Source of the DNA: Dyadobacter sp. CY347
Lineage (GTDB): Bacteria > Bacteroidota > Bacteroidia > Cytophagales > Spirosomataceae
NCBI RefSeq assembly: GCF_021502655.1
Contig: NZ_JAKFFT010000002.1
Location: forward strand, 372,001-436,000
Length of the DNA: 64,000 nt
Direction: 5' to 3'
This document shows, in pieces, positions 17,042 to 25,803 of this stretch. The notes under the pieces were generated by a model that ran no database searches, was not told the origin of the DNA, and saw only the letters and a list, made by a program, of their open reading frames with translations. Positions within the stretch are counted from its first letter, which is position 1. The number at the start of each line of letters is the position of its first letter. The position numbers were made by a program, and so were the translations under genes.

Positions 17042-19318
17042 ATGGTACAAAAGATCCGCCTGGTTTTTATTTTAGGTATGTTGCTCATGTTGACGCTCTT
17101 AACTCCCAGGGCAACATCAGCACAAGATTTCAATGAATGCCAGCGAATAGTCAAAGAACTCCTTCCCGTTTTCAACCGCTCCTTCGAAGAAAATAATCCT
17201 GCACTGCTCCGCGAAGACACTTACCAAAGAGGCATCCGTAATCTGCAAGCCACCTACGCATTGTATCACAAACAGGCTTTTCAAGCTTCCGATTCCGTGC
17301 AGCGCATGAACAATGAGGCCGTCATCCTGGCACTGCTCGGTAACTATCAGAAGGCGCATCACATTATGGAAGAACTGGACCTGAGCAGCCAGGAACCGCA
17401 TCTACATTATAACAGGGGTCTTTTTAGTATGTTGTCCGGCAACTATGCCGCAGCAAGAAATGACTTTTCAGACGCACCGGGCGGCACGCAAGCTATATTG
17501 AACACATTGGTTTCTTACGGCAAGCAGAAAAAATACGGCGAAGCTTTGGGCTATGCACAAGGCAACAGTGCAAAAAATTCCAGCGGAAAATGGAATTACA
17601 ATCTTGGGATGATTTACAAATACAATGGTAAGCTTCCCGAAGCCGTGGACGAAATGGCAACGGCCATCCGCCAAAAAGACGAAATGGCTTACCGGCTGCA
17701 AAGAGGCGACATGCTTATGCGCACGGGCAATGAGAAAAGGGCCGTAAAGGATTTTGAAAAGGTTTCCCGAACTCATCTGAAAGCACAGATCCGCTACGCC
17801 AATGCATTGTTATCACTCAATCAGTTCGGCGAGGCAAAGGCGGTTTTTGAAAAATATCTCGAAACCGACGACCGCACATTCCGGGGCGACGCTTACCTGG
17901 GAATGGCGCATTCATTCTATGGTTTGAAACAGATCAGCGAGGCGCAGCGCTATTATAAGCTGGCCTCCACATTAAAGCGCGAAACGCCTGCGCTGCAATC
18001 CGGGATTGGTAATACGCACTTGTCAAAACATGAATATCAGACAGCATTCACCTTTTTTGACCGCGTTATTAAAAAGGATTCAACCTATTTGTCGGCCTAT
18101 CTGGGCCGCGCCGTTTCCTATTACGGGCAAAAAAAGTATGATCTGGCATTGAAAGATTTCAAGAAGGCCGAAAGTGCCCTGAATGAGGATAATAAGTTTT
18201 TTGCAGATCTTTTTGTTACCAAAGCCTTTTCAGAATATTATCTCAAACAAACCAATCCTGCCCAGGACGATTTTAAAAAAGCGATCAAGCTGGACCCTAC
18301 GCGCTATGAGGCGCTTGCGGGCCTGAGTGGCATTATGATCGACCAGAAGCGCTATTCAGAAGCGGGCCAGTTTTTGTCGAAAGCCCTGGTATATGAGCAA
18401 GGTTATGACTTAATGTGGAGCAATTACGGAAACCTGCTCATGCATTTTGACATGTATAAAAAAGGTTATCAGGTGTTCAAAAAAGCGGTTTCGCTCAATC
18501 CGGCCAATGTGAACGCACAGAACGGATGGGGAATCGTGTTGCTGGAAAATGACCAGCTCGATAAATCCATGGCCTTGTTTGACAGCTTGGTGAAAGAAAA
18601 GCCCGACCTGCCTTTTCTGCATAATAATCATGGGATCATTCAGGCGTATATAGGAAACAGGCATGAGCAGCGGCACCAGGTGAATGAGGCAAATGCAAGA
18701 TATGACGGGGCTTACAATGATTTTAAAACAGCACTTGACAATGCGCCTTCACGGAAATTCTACAATGTGAACCAGGGCAATGTATATCGCTATCTGGACA
18801 AATTTGATCAGGCTAAAATAAGCTATCAGGCTTATCAGGATAAAAGCGCATTGAACAATACGGCGGTAATGTATGCGGGCAAAGACAAAATGAAAGAGGC
18901 CAAATACTATCTGGGAGTCGCCCTGCAGATTGACTCGCTGCATCGCGTCTTTCAATACAACATGACCATTCTGGCAAAAGGAAAACAAAAGGAAATGATG
19001 CGGCTCGTGGCGTCATCGGATGAAAACAGCCCTTTCTCTGATATTGGGATCAAATACAGCCGCGATGGTTTTGTGACGATATATCTCTACGACTATGAGT
19101 ATGATGTGCTGACATTCCCGGGAAGACATTACATGCCCTTACCCGTTGCGGAATACCAGGAAGATTATTTCATTCCTGAGTATGATTTCAAACTGATCCC
19201 TTATGAAAAGAAAAAGGGTGTCAGGGACAAGAAAAAGCACGTTCGTTATAAAAGTCAGAAAGTAAAACTGCCAGGCTCGCGGGGGAAATCAGGGACGAAA
19301 TGCCCGGTTTTATTTTAG
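17042..19318 (+). CDS. Exported tetratricopeptide-repeat protein
   Basis: The 758-aa protein has a signal peptide (about residues 1-28, ending near ATSAQ), so it is periplasmic or surface-located. From about 65 to 640 it is made of TPR-type helix pairs, at least a dozen, with typical A..GL...G/A...F patterns such as KYDLALKDFKKA, YQVFKKAVSLNPAN and YEALAGLSGIM. The C-terminus (about 660-758) is not TPR. It has aspartate- and tyrosine-rich strands and a strongly basic Lys/Arg tail. TPR proteins are scaffolds; the partner is unknown. The ATG at 17042 is preferred because it gives the signal peptide directly; a TTG at 17021 is possible. It stands alone. Confidence 0.82.
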   Translation: MVQKIRLVFILGMLLMLTLLTPRATSAQDFNECQRIVKELLPVFNRSFEENNPALLREDTYQRGIRNLQATYALYHKQAFQASDSVQRMNNEAVILALLGNYQKAHHIMEELDLSSQEPHLHYNRGLFSMLSGNYAAARNDFSDAPGGTQAILNTLVSYGKQKKYGEALGYAQGNSAKNSSGKWNYNLGMIYKYNGKLPEAVDEMATAIRQKDEMAYRLQRGDMLMRTGNEKRAVKDFEKVSRTHLKAQIRYANALLSLNQFGEAKAVFEKYLETDDRTFRGDAYLGMAHSFYGLKQISEAQRYYKLASTLKRETPALQSGIGNTHLSKHEYQTAFTFFDRVIKKDSTYLSAYLGRAVSYYGQKKYDLALKDFKKAESALNEDNKFFADLFVTKAFSEYYLKQTNPAQDDFKKAIKLDPTRYEALAGLSGIMIDQKRYSEAGQFLSKALVYEQGYDLMWSNYGNLLMHFDMYKKGYQVFKKAVSLNPANVNAQNGWGIVLLENDQLDKSMALFDSLVKEKPDLPFLHNNHGIIQAYIGNRHEQRHQVNEANARYDGAYNDFKTALDNAPSRKFYNVNQGNVYRYLDKFDQAKISYQAYQDKSALNNTAVMYAGKDKMKEAKYYLGVALQIDSLHRVFQYNMTILAKGKQKEMMRLVASSDENSPFSDIGIKYSRDGFVTIYLYDYEYDVLTFPGRHYMPLPVAEYQEDYFIPEYDFKLIPYEKKKGVRDKKKHVRYKSQKVKLPGSRGKSGTKCPVLF

Positions 19319-19431
19319 GTCAGCGTAATTGCAGGCAACCGTTAAACTGCTGTCTGAGAATTAATTTCTACGGATCAAAGGGCCTAATCCACATTAGAAG
19401 CAATATTCTCTACTGTTAATTCGCTCGAAGC

Positions 19432-19809
19432 TTAGTGCCGGATATTGCTATTGGTGAATATGTTTTTGACTTCTACGAAGCTTATCGGTTTATCAAGAAA
19501 GTAATCCGCGCCTCTTTTGAAAGCTTCCTCACGCAGATTCGTCATAGCGCTCATCATGACGATCTTGGTTCCTTTCGATGTCTCGGCAATCTTAATGCGC
19601 TGAATTTCATCAATCCCTTTTCCATCCGGTAAGTTATTGTCTATGAATATCCAATCCGGTTTTAGCTCGCTGATACATTGAAAGCCCTCAGCAAGCGTAA
19701 CAGCCACTTTTATGGAAGCATCCGGGGATTTAATATTTAATTGTCTTACTAGAAAATTGCGCATCAACACACCCAGGTCCCTTTCATCTTCAATTATTAC
19801 AATCCTCAT
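19432..19809 (-). CDS. Single-domain response regulator (receiver only)
   Basis: The 125-aa protein is only a CheY-like receiver: acidic pocket Glu7/Asp8, phosphorylated Asp57 (IFIDNNLPDG), the Ser/Thr region (MMSAM) and the Lys in LDKPIS. There is no output domain. Such proteins pass phosphoryl groups in relays or act by protein binding. No kinase is next to it; the nearest are at 11409 and 24213. It converges on the TPR gene. Confidence 0.87.
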   Translation of the reverse strand: MRIVIIEDERDLGVLMRNFLVRQLNIKSPDASIKVAVTLAEGFQCISELKPDWIFIDNNLPDGKGIDEIQRIKIAETSKGTKIVMMSAMTNLREEAFKRGADYFLDKPISFVEVKNIFTNSNIRH

Positions 19810-20027
19810 AGCGATGTGTCAGAAATAAAATTTTTAGTCATTTAAAGGAAGGTAGTTTTAAAAATATTCCAAATCGTTTCAAAACGCACATACACGGGCT
19901 CATTTACAATAATCCTGCCATTCGTCGTGCGGACAAGCCTTTTGAATTGCAGCATCGGAAAATTGGGGACAGCCATTTAAAATTTGATGTGTAGAACGAT
20001 TATCCCGTTTATCGGGCAATCGGTCAC

Positions 20028-20042
20028 TGGTATAGGATTTGG
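20028..20042 (+). promoter_or_regulatory. Weak sigma-54-like promoter candidate upstream of the YtxH gene
   Basis: TGGTATAGGATTTGG has the -24-type TGG and a -12-type TTTGG at the spacing used by sigma-54 (GG to G 12 bases on). The -12 C is replaced by G. It would start transcription near 20054, 35 nt before the ATG. A sigma-54 gene lies 1.1 kb downstream. This is suggestive only. Confidence 0.25.
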
Positions 20043-20088
20043 GGATGAGCGGATGTAAATGAAATTTTCACATTAAAAGCAGAACATC

Positions 20089-20376
20089 ATGAATGGTAAT
20101 AAAGCATTTTGGGGAATCGTAACAGCAGCAGCGGTTGGAGCAGTAATCGGGTTACTATTTGCGCCCGAAGAAGGTAACAAGACCAGAACAAAAATCAAAA
20201 AGAAAACGAATAGCCTCGCCACTGACCTGATCGAAGCACTTGAAAAAAGCAAAGAAAAAGCTTCGGACGTAGCCGGCCAGATCAAAGAGGAAGGCGAAGA
20301 ATATAAAAATGCAGCGCTTGACAAGGCAGAAGAGTATTCTAACACTGCCAAAGAAGAAATTAACAAATATCAATAG
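20089..20376 (+). CDS. YtxH-domain membrane-anchored small protein
   Basis: The 95-aa protein has one N-terminal membrane helix (about 7-25, FWGIVTAAAVGAVIGLLFAP) ending in the APEEG motif typical of YtxH proteins. An amphipathic Lys/Glu-rich, probably coiled-coil tail follows. YtxH relatives are general-stress proteins in Bacillus; their molecular role is unclear. It is the first of a small cluster with the 103-aa gene, with a hairpin between them. Confidence 0.87.
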   Translation: MNGNKAFWGIVTAAAVGAVIGLLFAPEEGNKTRTKIKKKTNSLATDLIEALEKSKEKASDVAGQIKEEGEEYKNAALDKAEEYSNTAKEEINKYQ

Positions 20377-20380
20377 CTTG

Positions 20381-20408
20381 TTTCCGGCAGCATTACAGCT
20401 GCCGGAAA
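20381..20408 (+). terminator. Hairpin between YtxH and 103-aa gene (possible partial terminator)
   Basis: An 11-bp perfect stem (TTTCCGGCAGC against GCTGCCGGAAA) with an ATTACA loop. It is followed by a weak T-rich stretch (TCTTTATC) rather than a solid U-run, so it may attenuate or stabilise the mRNA rather than end it fully. Confidence 0.6.
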
Positions 20409-20433
20409 TCTTTATCACTTCATCATACATACC

Positions 20434-20745
20434 ATGAAATCGTCAACAACAAATCCCGGAAAAGCGGAAATATCTACACCCATTGAAAGCACGGTCGACT
20501 ATGTAAAGAACATGTTTTTTTCAGGATCTGCCAGCGGTTCTGGCAAGGGTATTGAAATGGGCGTGAACGCCATTCTTGCCAAGACCGTATTGCGTCGCCT
20601 GCCACCGCCACTCAATTTTGTGGTGCCGCTGATTGTTAAAAAAGTAATTGTGAAACATGGGGTGCCGGAAGGCAGAGAATTGCTGCTCAAAGGGCTTCGC
20701 TGGGTAAAAAAGAATACAGAAGATAAGCCTGTTAACGTGGCTTGA
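20434..20745 (+). CDS. Small protein of unknown function
   Basis: I do not recognise this 103-aa protein. It is basic and has a hydrophobic central stretch (about 44-73, including LPPPLNFVVPLIVKKVIV) that may bind or span the membrane. A Gly-rich stretch precedes it (about 30-42). It lies 57 bp behind the YtxH gene and is followed by a good terminator, so the two small genes form a unit. Both look like small membrane-associated stress proteins. Confidence 0.65.
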   Translation: MKSSTTNPGKAEISTPIESTVDYVKNMFFSGSASGSGKGIEMGVNAILAKTVLRRLPPPLNFVVPLIVKKVIVKHGVPEGRELLLKGLRWVKKNTEDKPVNVA

Positions 20746-20772
20746 TCATAGATCTTCAACGTCAATATCAGG

Positions 20773-20799
20773 AACCTTTCAGCAATGAAAGGTTTTTTT
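20773..20799 (+). terminator. Rho-independent terminator after the YtxH/103-aa unit
   Basis: A 9-bp stem AACCTTTCA / TGAAAGGTT with a GCAA tetraloop is followed by a run of seven Ts. Confidence 0.93.
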
Positions 20800-21227
20800 G
20801 TGGAATCAGGTGCGGCAAGAAATTTGTTAATAGGGATGGTATGCCTCTTCGCGATTGCAATGTTCAGTCGTTGGCTATCCGTTCTTTTCTTTAGGTTCAA
20901 GTCTGAGTTCCCGGAAGTCTGATCTGATTTTCCACTCAGTTTTCAAAGTAACTAAATGAAAAAAAGGAAGTTATAGATTTCAATCTAAACATGAACAGGT
21001 GGTGATATTTGACCTGACCAAGTCTGTTCAACACGGCAAAACCGGTCTTCTGAAAATAGTAAGAAGCATAAATGTTCGTCTGTTCGCCAGGCATTCTGAA
21101 TAATTGTACTCAGAATGTGGAAATAAGTACGCAATGTTCATTATCGGGCCGTACGTTGCAGATAGATTGAATAAAGAGTCGTAAATTTAAACTTTAAGAA
21201 TTCTAATTATTTACCCTAGGTTGCTAT
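20800..21227. other. 428-bp gene-free leader region before rpoN
   Basis: No convincing gene is seen. It holds a perfect 8-bp inverted repeat (CATTCTGA at 21092-21099 and TCAGAATG at 21110-21117) with no T-run after it. The last 50 bases are very AT-rich. The region is long for this compact genome, so rpoN may have a distal promoter or a long leader. Confidence 0.4.
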
Positions 21228-22670
21228 ATGCAAAGACAAACGCAGACGCAAAGACAGACCCTGAAATATTCTCCGTTGCAAATTCAGATGCTGAATTTAC
21301 TGCATTTGACAACAATGGAGCTGGAACAAAGAATTAAGGAGGAGCTTGAAGAAAATCCTATTTTAGAGGAGGGTAAGGATGATAATGCTTCGGAAGATAC
21401 TGTTGATGATTTTCAGGATCCTGCCGACACCGGGACTGGCGATGATAATACAATGCAGGACTATTACGACTGGGATGAGTTCAGGGACGATGATGTTCCC
21501 GATTATAAGACTTATGCCAATAACCAGTCGCCGGATAATGAGCTTTATACACGTCCCATGGTGGAAACAATTTCTTTCCGGGACGATCTTAAACAGCAGG
21601 TGCATTTCCTGCGGCTGGACGAAAGGCAGCAGCTGATCGCCGATTTTATCCTTGATTCACTGGACGAAGACGGGTTCCTGAGACGTGAAAGCGATGTGAT
21701 CGCAGACGATATCTCGTTCGCCAACAGCATGTTTATTGACACAGAGGAAGTCAATTGGATGCTCAAAATCATTCAGCAGCTTGATCCGGCCGGGATCGCG
21801 GCCAGCGACCTTCGGGAATGTTTGCAAATTCAGCTAGGCCGCATCGAAAACCAGGACGATACCTGGAAATGGGCTTGCAAGATTGTTACCGACGCTTTTG
21901 ATGAGCTAGGTTCAAGAAACTACGACAAGATCATGCGCATTACCGGCCTGGACGAGGAATCGTTGAAGAAAGCCATAGCGCTGATCACCACATTGAATCC
22001 AAAACCAGCATCCGGCCTCCGCAATGATTCCATCGTGAATGAAAGCATTAAGCCTGATTTCATGCTGCGGTATACTGAGGACGGTGAGATAGAAGTGCAG
22101 CTAACCTGGGGAAACAGCCCGGCATTAAGGTTAAACAAATTGTTTACCCAAATGGCTGAGCAAAAGAACGATAAGGCCACAAACCAGTTCCTGAAAAACA
22201 AGATGAATTCGGCGAAATGGTTTATCGATGCGATCAAGCAACGGGAAAATACCATGCTGAGCACGTTGAGGGCCATCGTTAAGTTGCAATATGATTATTT
22301 TCAAACGGGCGACATCAAGAAGTTACGCCCTATGATCCTGAAAGACGTTGCAGAGATCATTAATATGGACATTTCGACAGTGTCGAGGGTTACAACGAAC
22401 AAATATGTTCAAACACCTTTCGGGATTGTGCTACTGAAAGACCTTTTCACAGAAGGCGTTACCAACGAGGACGGCACCGAAGTTTCCAACCGCGAAATTC
22501 AGGAAGCGATCCGGGAGATCGTAGGGGCGGAGGACAAAAGACATCCATACAACGACCAGCAAATTACAGATATGCTCTCCGAAAAAGGCTATTCTGTGGC
22601 AAGAAGGACCGTTGCCAAATACCGGGAGCAATTAAATATCCCAACTGCAAGATTAAGAGTAACCATTTAA
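21228..22670 (+). CDS. rpoN: RNA polymerase sigma-54 factor
   Basis: The 480-aa protein recruits RNA polymerase to -24/-12 promoters and needs an ATP-driven activator to open them. Region I (about 1-50) is Gln/Leu-rich and is where activators bind. Region II is acidic (about 45-100). The core-binding region covers about 110-290 and the DNA-binding region about 330-480. The RpoN box, ARRTVAKYRE, is at about 458-467 and reads the -24 element. A helix-turn-helix precedes it (DISTVSRVT). The next genes are an NtrC-type activator (42 bp gap) and a kinase, so this is a self-contained sigma-54 locus. The length is normal for the family. Confidence 0.97.
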   Translation: MQRQTQTQRQTLKYSPLQIQMLNLLHLTTMELEQRIKEELEENPILEEGKDDNASEDTVDDFQDPADTGTGDDNTMQDYYDWDEFRDDDVPDYKTYANNQSPDNELYTRPMVETISFRDDLKQQVHFLRLDERQQLIADFILDSLDEDGFLRRESDVIADDISFANSMFIDTEEVNWMLKIIQQLDPAGIAASDLRECLQIQLGRIENQDDTWKWACKIVTDAFDELGSRNYDKIMRITGLDEESLKKAIALITTLNPKPASGLRNDSIVNESIKPDFMLRYTEDGEIEVQLTWGNSPALRLNKLFTQMAEQKNDKATNQFLKNKMNSAKWFIDAIKQRENTMLSTLRAIVKLQYDYFQTGDIKKLRPMILKDVAEIINMDISTVSRVTTNKYVQTPFGIVLLKDLFTEGVTNEDGTEVSNREIQEAIREIVGAEDKRHPYNDQQITDMLSEKGYSVARRTVAKYREQLNIPTARLRVTI

Positions 22671-22712
22671 GCAGCTTACAAAACGAACTGGATTTAGCCC
22701 TAAAAACCTGGC

Positions 22713-24182
22713 ATGAAAAAAATTGTTGTTGTTGATGATGAGGCAGATATCTGCTTCTTGTTGAAGAGATTTTTATCAAAGAATGACTTTATAGTAGAGA
22801 CTGCGCAAAATGGTAAAGACGGCCTCGCCCTGATTGATTCCATCTCGCCTGATTTGGTTATGACCGACTTCCGTTTGGGAGACATTACGGGAACGGAGCT
22901 GCTCACTGCGATCAAAGCAAAACGTCCGAATGTTCCCGTGCTCATCATAACAGGCTATTCCGATATAAAGGTGGCCGTTAGCGTGATGAAACTTGGCGCA
23001 TATGACTACATCACCAAGCCATTGTTTCCGGATGAAATATTGGTCACAGTGAAAAAAGCCATTGCGGACGCGGAATCGAGGGAGAATGAGGAGTTTGAAT
23101 ATACTGCGGTTGCTTCCGGAGCAAGCAGCGGCACGACCGAGACCACAAAACCTGCCCGTAAGCTTAGTTCACGGACCAAAGCTGGCTATGTAATGGGTCA
23201 AAGTGACGTCTCTGATAATCTATTCCGCCAGGTGGATCTTGTTGCGCCGACCAATTTCAGCGTGATCATTTACGGAGAAAGCGGATCCGGAAAAGAGGCC
23301 ATTGCAGCGGAAATCCATAACCGGTCGAAAAGACGGGATATGCCTTTTGTAGCGATGGACTGCGGTGCCATATCCAAGGAACTGGCTGGTAGCGAGCTTT
23401 TTGGTCACGAAAAAGGATCATTTACCGGTGCATTAAATACCAAAATCGGTCATTTTGAAATGGCTAATGGTGGGACATTGTTCCTGGATGAGGTTTCCAA
23501 TTTGTCTTATGAAATACAGGTTGCATTGCTGCGTGTAGTGCAGGAGCGTAAGATGCGCCGCATTGGCGGTTCAAAAGAAATTGATCTGGACGTAAGGATC
23601 ATTGTAGCCAGTAACGAAAGGCTGCTGGAATCTGCTAAAAACGGCAAATTCAGAGAAGACCTTTACTATCGTTTCAACGAATTCACGATTGAGGTGCCTG
23701 CATTGAGAAACAGGAAAGATGATCTCATGCTGTTTGCTAACACATTTCTGGATACAACAAATGTGGAACTGAATAAGAATGTCAGCGGATTTTCGGAAGA
23801 CGTGAAGAACGATTTCCTGAACTATTCATGGCCTGGGAATTTGAGAGAGCTGAAAAACGTCATCAAACGTGCCACGCTGCTTTCCGATGGTGATCTGATC
23901 GAGGAGAAATCACTGCCATTTGAAATCGTCAATTACAGAAAGCTGAAAGACCTGGACGAAGAGCCTGTAACATTGGCAGCAACGACTATCACAGCACCTG
24001 TTATGGAGACATTGGATGGCGACGACTCGAAGCCAAGCCTTAAAACAGTTGCGAATGAAGCTGAGTACGACATGATCATGCAAGTGCTCAGGGACGTGAA
24101 TTTCAATAAAAGCAAAGCAGCCCGCCTGTTGAACATTGACAGAAAGACACTCTACAATAAGATGAAACAGTTTGACATTTAA
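22713..24182 (+). CDS. NtrC-family sigma-54-dependent response regulator
   Basis: The 489-aa activator has a receiver domain (about 1-120; Asp8/Asp9, phosphorylated Asp52, Lys in ITKP), a linker of about 40 residues and the AAA+ domain (about 163-395). The AAA+ domain shows Walker A GESGSGKE (about 188-195), the sigma-54-contacting loop GSFTGA (about 235-240) and Walker B GGTLFLDEV (about 253-261). A Fis-type helix-turn-helix is at the C-terminus (about 455-489; NKSKAARLLNIDRKTLYNKM). The contact loop has Ser where most relatives have Ala (GAFTGA); the key Phe and Thr are kept. It follows rpoN and precedes its likely kinase. Confidence 0.95.
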   Translation: MKKIVVVDDEADICFLLKRFLSKNDFIVETAQNGKDGLALIDSISPDLVMTDFRLGDITGTELLTAIKAKRPNVPVLIITGYSDIKVAVSVMKLGAYDYITKPLFPDEILVTVKKAIADAESRENEEFEYTAVASGASSGTTETTKPARKLSSRTKAGYVMGQSDVSDNLFRQVDLVAPTNFSVIIYGESGSGKEAIAAEIHNRSKRRDMPFVAMDCGAISKELAGSELFGHEKGSFTGALNTKIGHFEMANGGTLFLDEVSNLSYEIQVALLRVVQERKMRRIGGSKEIDLDVRIIVASNERLLESAKNGKFREDLYYRFNEFTIEVPALRNRKDDLMLFANTFLDTTNVELNKNVSGFSEDVKNDFLNYSWPGNLRELKNVIKRATLLSDGDLIEEKSLPFEIVNYRKLKDLDEEPVTLAATTITAPVMETLDGDDSKPSLKTVANEAEYDMIMQVLRDVNFNKSKAARLLNIDRKTLYNKMKQFDI

Positions 24183-24212
24183 TTGTTGAGTTACGCTGAG
24201 CTATAAAACAGA

Positions 24213-25643
24213 ATGAATACAAAATTAATACGGGTCCTCCTTGTTGATGATGACGAGGATGACTACTTCCTCACACGTGAATATTTTCAGGAACTGGTCA
24301 ATTGGAAGTTTGATATTACCTGGTGTTCGACCTTCCGGGACGCGCAGCAGCATCTCAAAGACCATAAATACGATCTTTATCTGTTTGATTATCTGCTAGG
24401 TGAAAGCACGGGGATAGACCTGATTGAGTTAGCCTGCCAGTTTGAATGTGAAGAACCGATCATTCTGCTGACAGGGAAAGGGGATACCAAAATTGCCGTA
24501 GAAGCATTGCGGCTCGGTGCGGCAGATTACCTAATCAAAAGTGAGCTGGACTCAGAAAAGCTTGAAAGGAGCATTCGGTATGCATTGGAAAGAACTTCCG
24601 TGCTGAAAGCTTTGAAACACAGCGAGCGACGTTACCGACGGATTTTTGAAGAATCCAATGACTTCCTCTTTATCAGCGATCTCGCTGGTAACATTATCGA
24701 CCTGAACACGTCCGCCAGTGTATTGACTGGATATAGCGAAGACGATCTAAGGTTAAAAAATATCCTCGAATTGCTCGAAGACGCGCAGTTTGATTCATTA
24801 TGGCAAAACATAAAAGACCATCCGATCCACGATCAGGAAGTAAGGCTGCTTACAAAAGACGGTGATAAAAAATATTGTCTCTTTTCGGCCACATTGGAAG
24901 TGGACGATGACCATCCGTATATACAAGGCAGGCTACATGATATGACGGCTCGCAAGCAGTCGGAGAGAGAGCGGTTGTTTTCTGAAAAAATGGCTGTAAC
25001 AGGTCGTTTAGTGAGAATGCTGGCCCATGAGGTCAGAAATCCGCTTACTAATGTGAACCTTTCGGCCGAACAGCTTGAAATGGAGCTTGTTGATGAAGAT
25101 CAGAGGTTTTATACACAGATCATTAAAAGGAATTGTAACCGGATTAATGACCTCATATCACAGCTTCTACAACCGTCCAATTCAGCGGATATAGAGCTTG
25201 TTACTAGCTCGGTCCATACGGTTCTTATTCAAGCCATCGGAGCAGCGCTGGACCGGGTTCAGCTGAAACGCATCCAGATCGTCAACCAGTTTGCGGAAGA
25301 GGAAATGGCCTTGCCGCTAGACCCTGTTTCGTTGCAAATGGCTTTCCTGAACATCATTACCAATGCCATTGAGGCCATGGAAGAGGATAAGGGCATTCTG
25401 AGGATCACAACCAAAAGCCAGGGAGAGAACATTCAGGTGATCTTCACCGACAACGGCTGCGGCATCAGCGAAGAGCACATGGAGAAAATTTTCGAGCCCT
25501 ATTTCACAGGAAAAATGAATGGCATGGGCATCGGCTTATCCACAACCATGAGCATCATCCACGCCCACCACGGCCGCATAGACGTAGAATCAGAGATAGG
25601 AACCGGGACGACTTTCACGATCACGTTTCAGAATCAGAAGTAG
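24213..25643 (+). CDS. REC-PAS-histidine kinase (NtrB-type, soluble)
   Basis: The 476-aa protein begins with a receiver domain (about 1-130, phosphorylatable Asp59 in LFDYLL). A PAS domain follows (about 143-255, FEESNDFLFISDLAGNI). The HisKA domain has phospho-acceptor His272 in LAHEVRNPLTN, and the ATPase domain has N box (NIITNAIEAM), G1 (DNGCGI) and G2 (GMGIGLSTTMSI). There are no membrane helices, so it senses an intracellular signal or a phosphorylated partner. Having the receiver at the N-terminus instead of the C-terminus lets another kinase control it. It is 30 bp behind the NtrC-type regulator, its probable target. The REP-like repeat at 25711 follows. Confidence 0.93.
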   Translation: MNTKLIRVLLVDDDEDDYFLTREYFQELVNWKFDITWCSTFRDAQQHLKDHKYDLYLFDYLLGESTGIDLIELACQFECEEPIILLTGKGDTKIAVEALRLGAADYLIKSELDSEKLERSIRYALERTSVLKALKHSERRYRRIFEESNDFLFISDLAGNIIDLNTSASVLTGYSEDDLRLKNILELLEDAQFDSLWQNIKDHPIHDQEVRLLTKDGDKKYCLFSATLEVDDDHPYIQGRLHDMTARKQSERERLFSEKMAVTGRLVRMLAHEVRNPLTNVNLSAEQLEMELVDEDQRFYTQIIKRNCNRINDLISQLLQPSNSADIELVTSSVHTVLIQAIGAALDRVQLKRIQIVNQFAEEEMALPLDPVSLQMAFLNIITNAIEAMEEDKGILRITTKSQGENIQVIFTDNGCGISEEHMEKIFEPYFTGKMNGMGIGLSTTMSIIHAHHGRIDVESEIGTGTTFTITFQNQK

Positions 25644-25710
25644 GGTAAGAATGTAAGCATGCAAAGCGTGCTATGTCCCCTGCCTGTCCCCTGTGACCTG
25701 TTGGCCTGGC

Positions 25711-25789
25711 GCCTGTCACCCTGAGCGTAGTCGAAGGGGCGTCACTGCTTGGTGGTAACGCCCCTTCGACTACGCTCAGGGTGACAGGC
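25711..25789. repeat. REP-like inverted repeat element (copy 1)
   Basis: A perfect 32-bp inverted repeat (25711-25742 and 25758-25789) with a 15-nt loop, between convergent genes. The arms read GCCTGTCACCCTGAGCG..., a sequence type I know as dispersed in many Bacteroidetes genomes. It can fold into a long stable hairpin and may also end transcription or protect mRNA 3' ends. A second, more complex copy is at 38068-38231. Confidence 0.85.
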
Positions 25790-25803
25790 AGAGGAGTAAA
25801 CCT

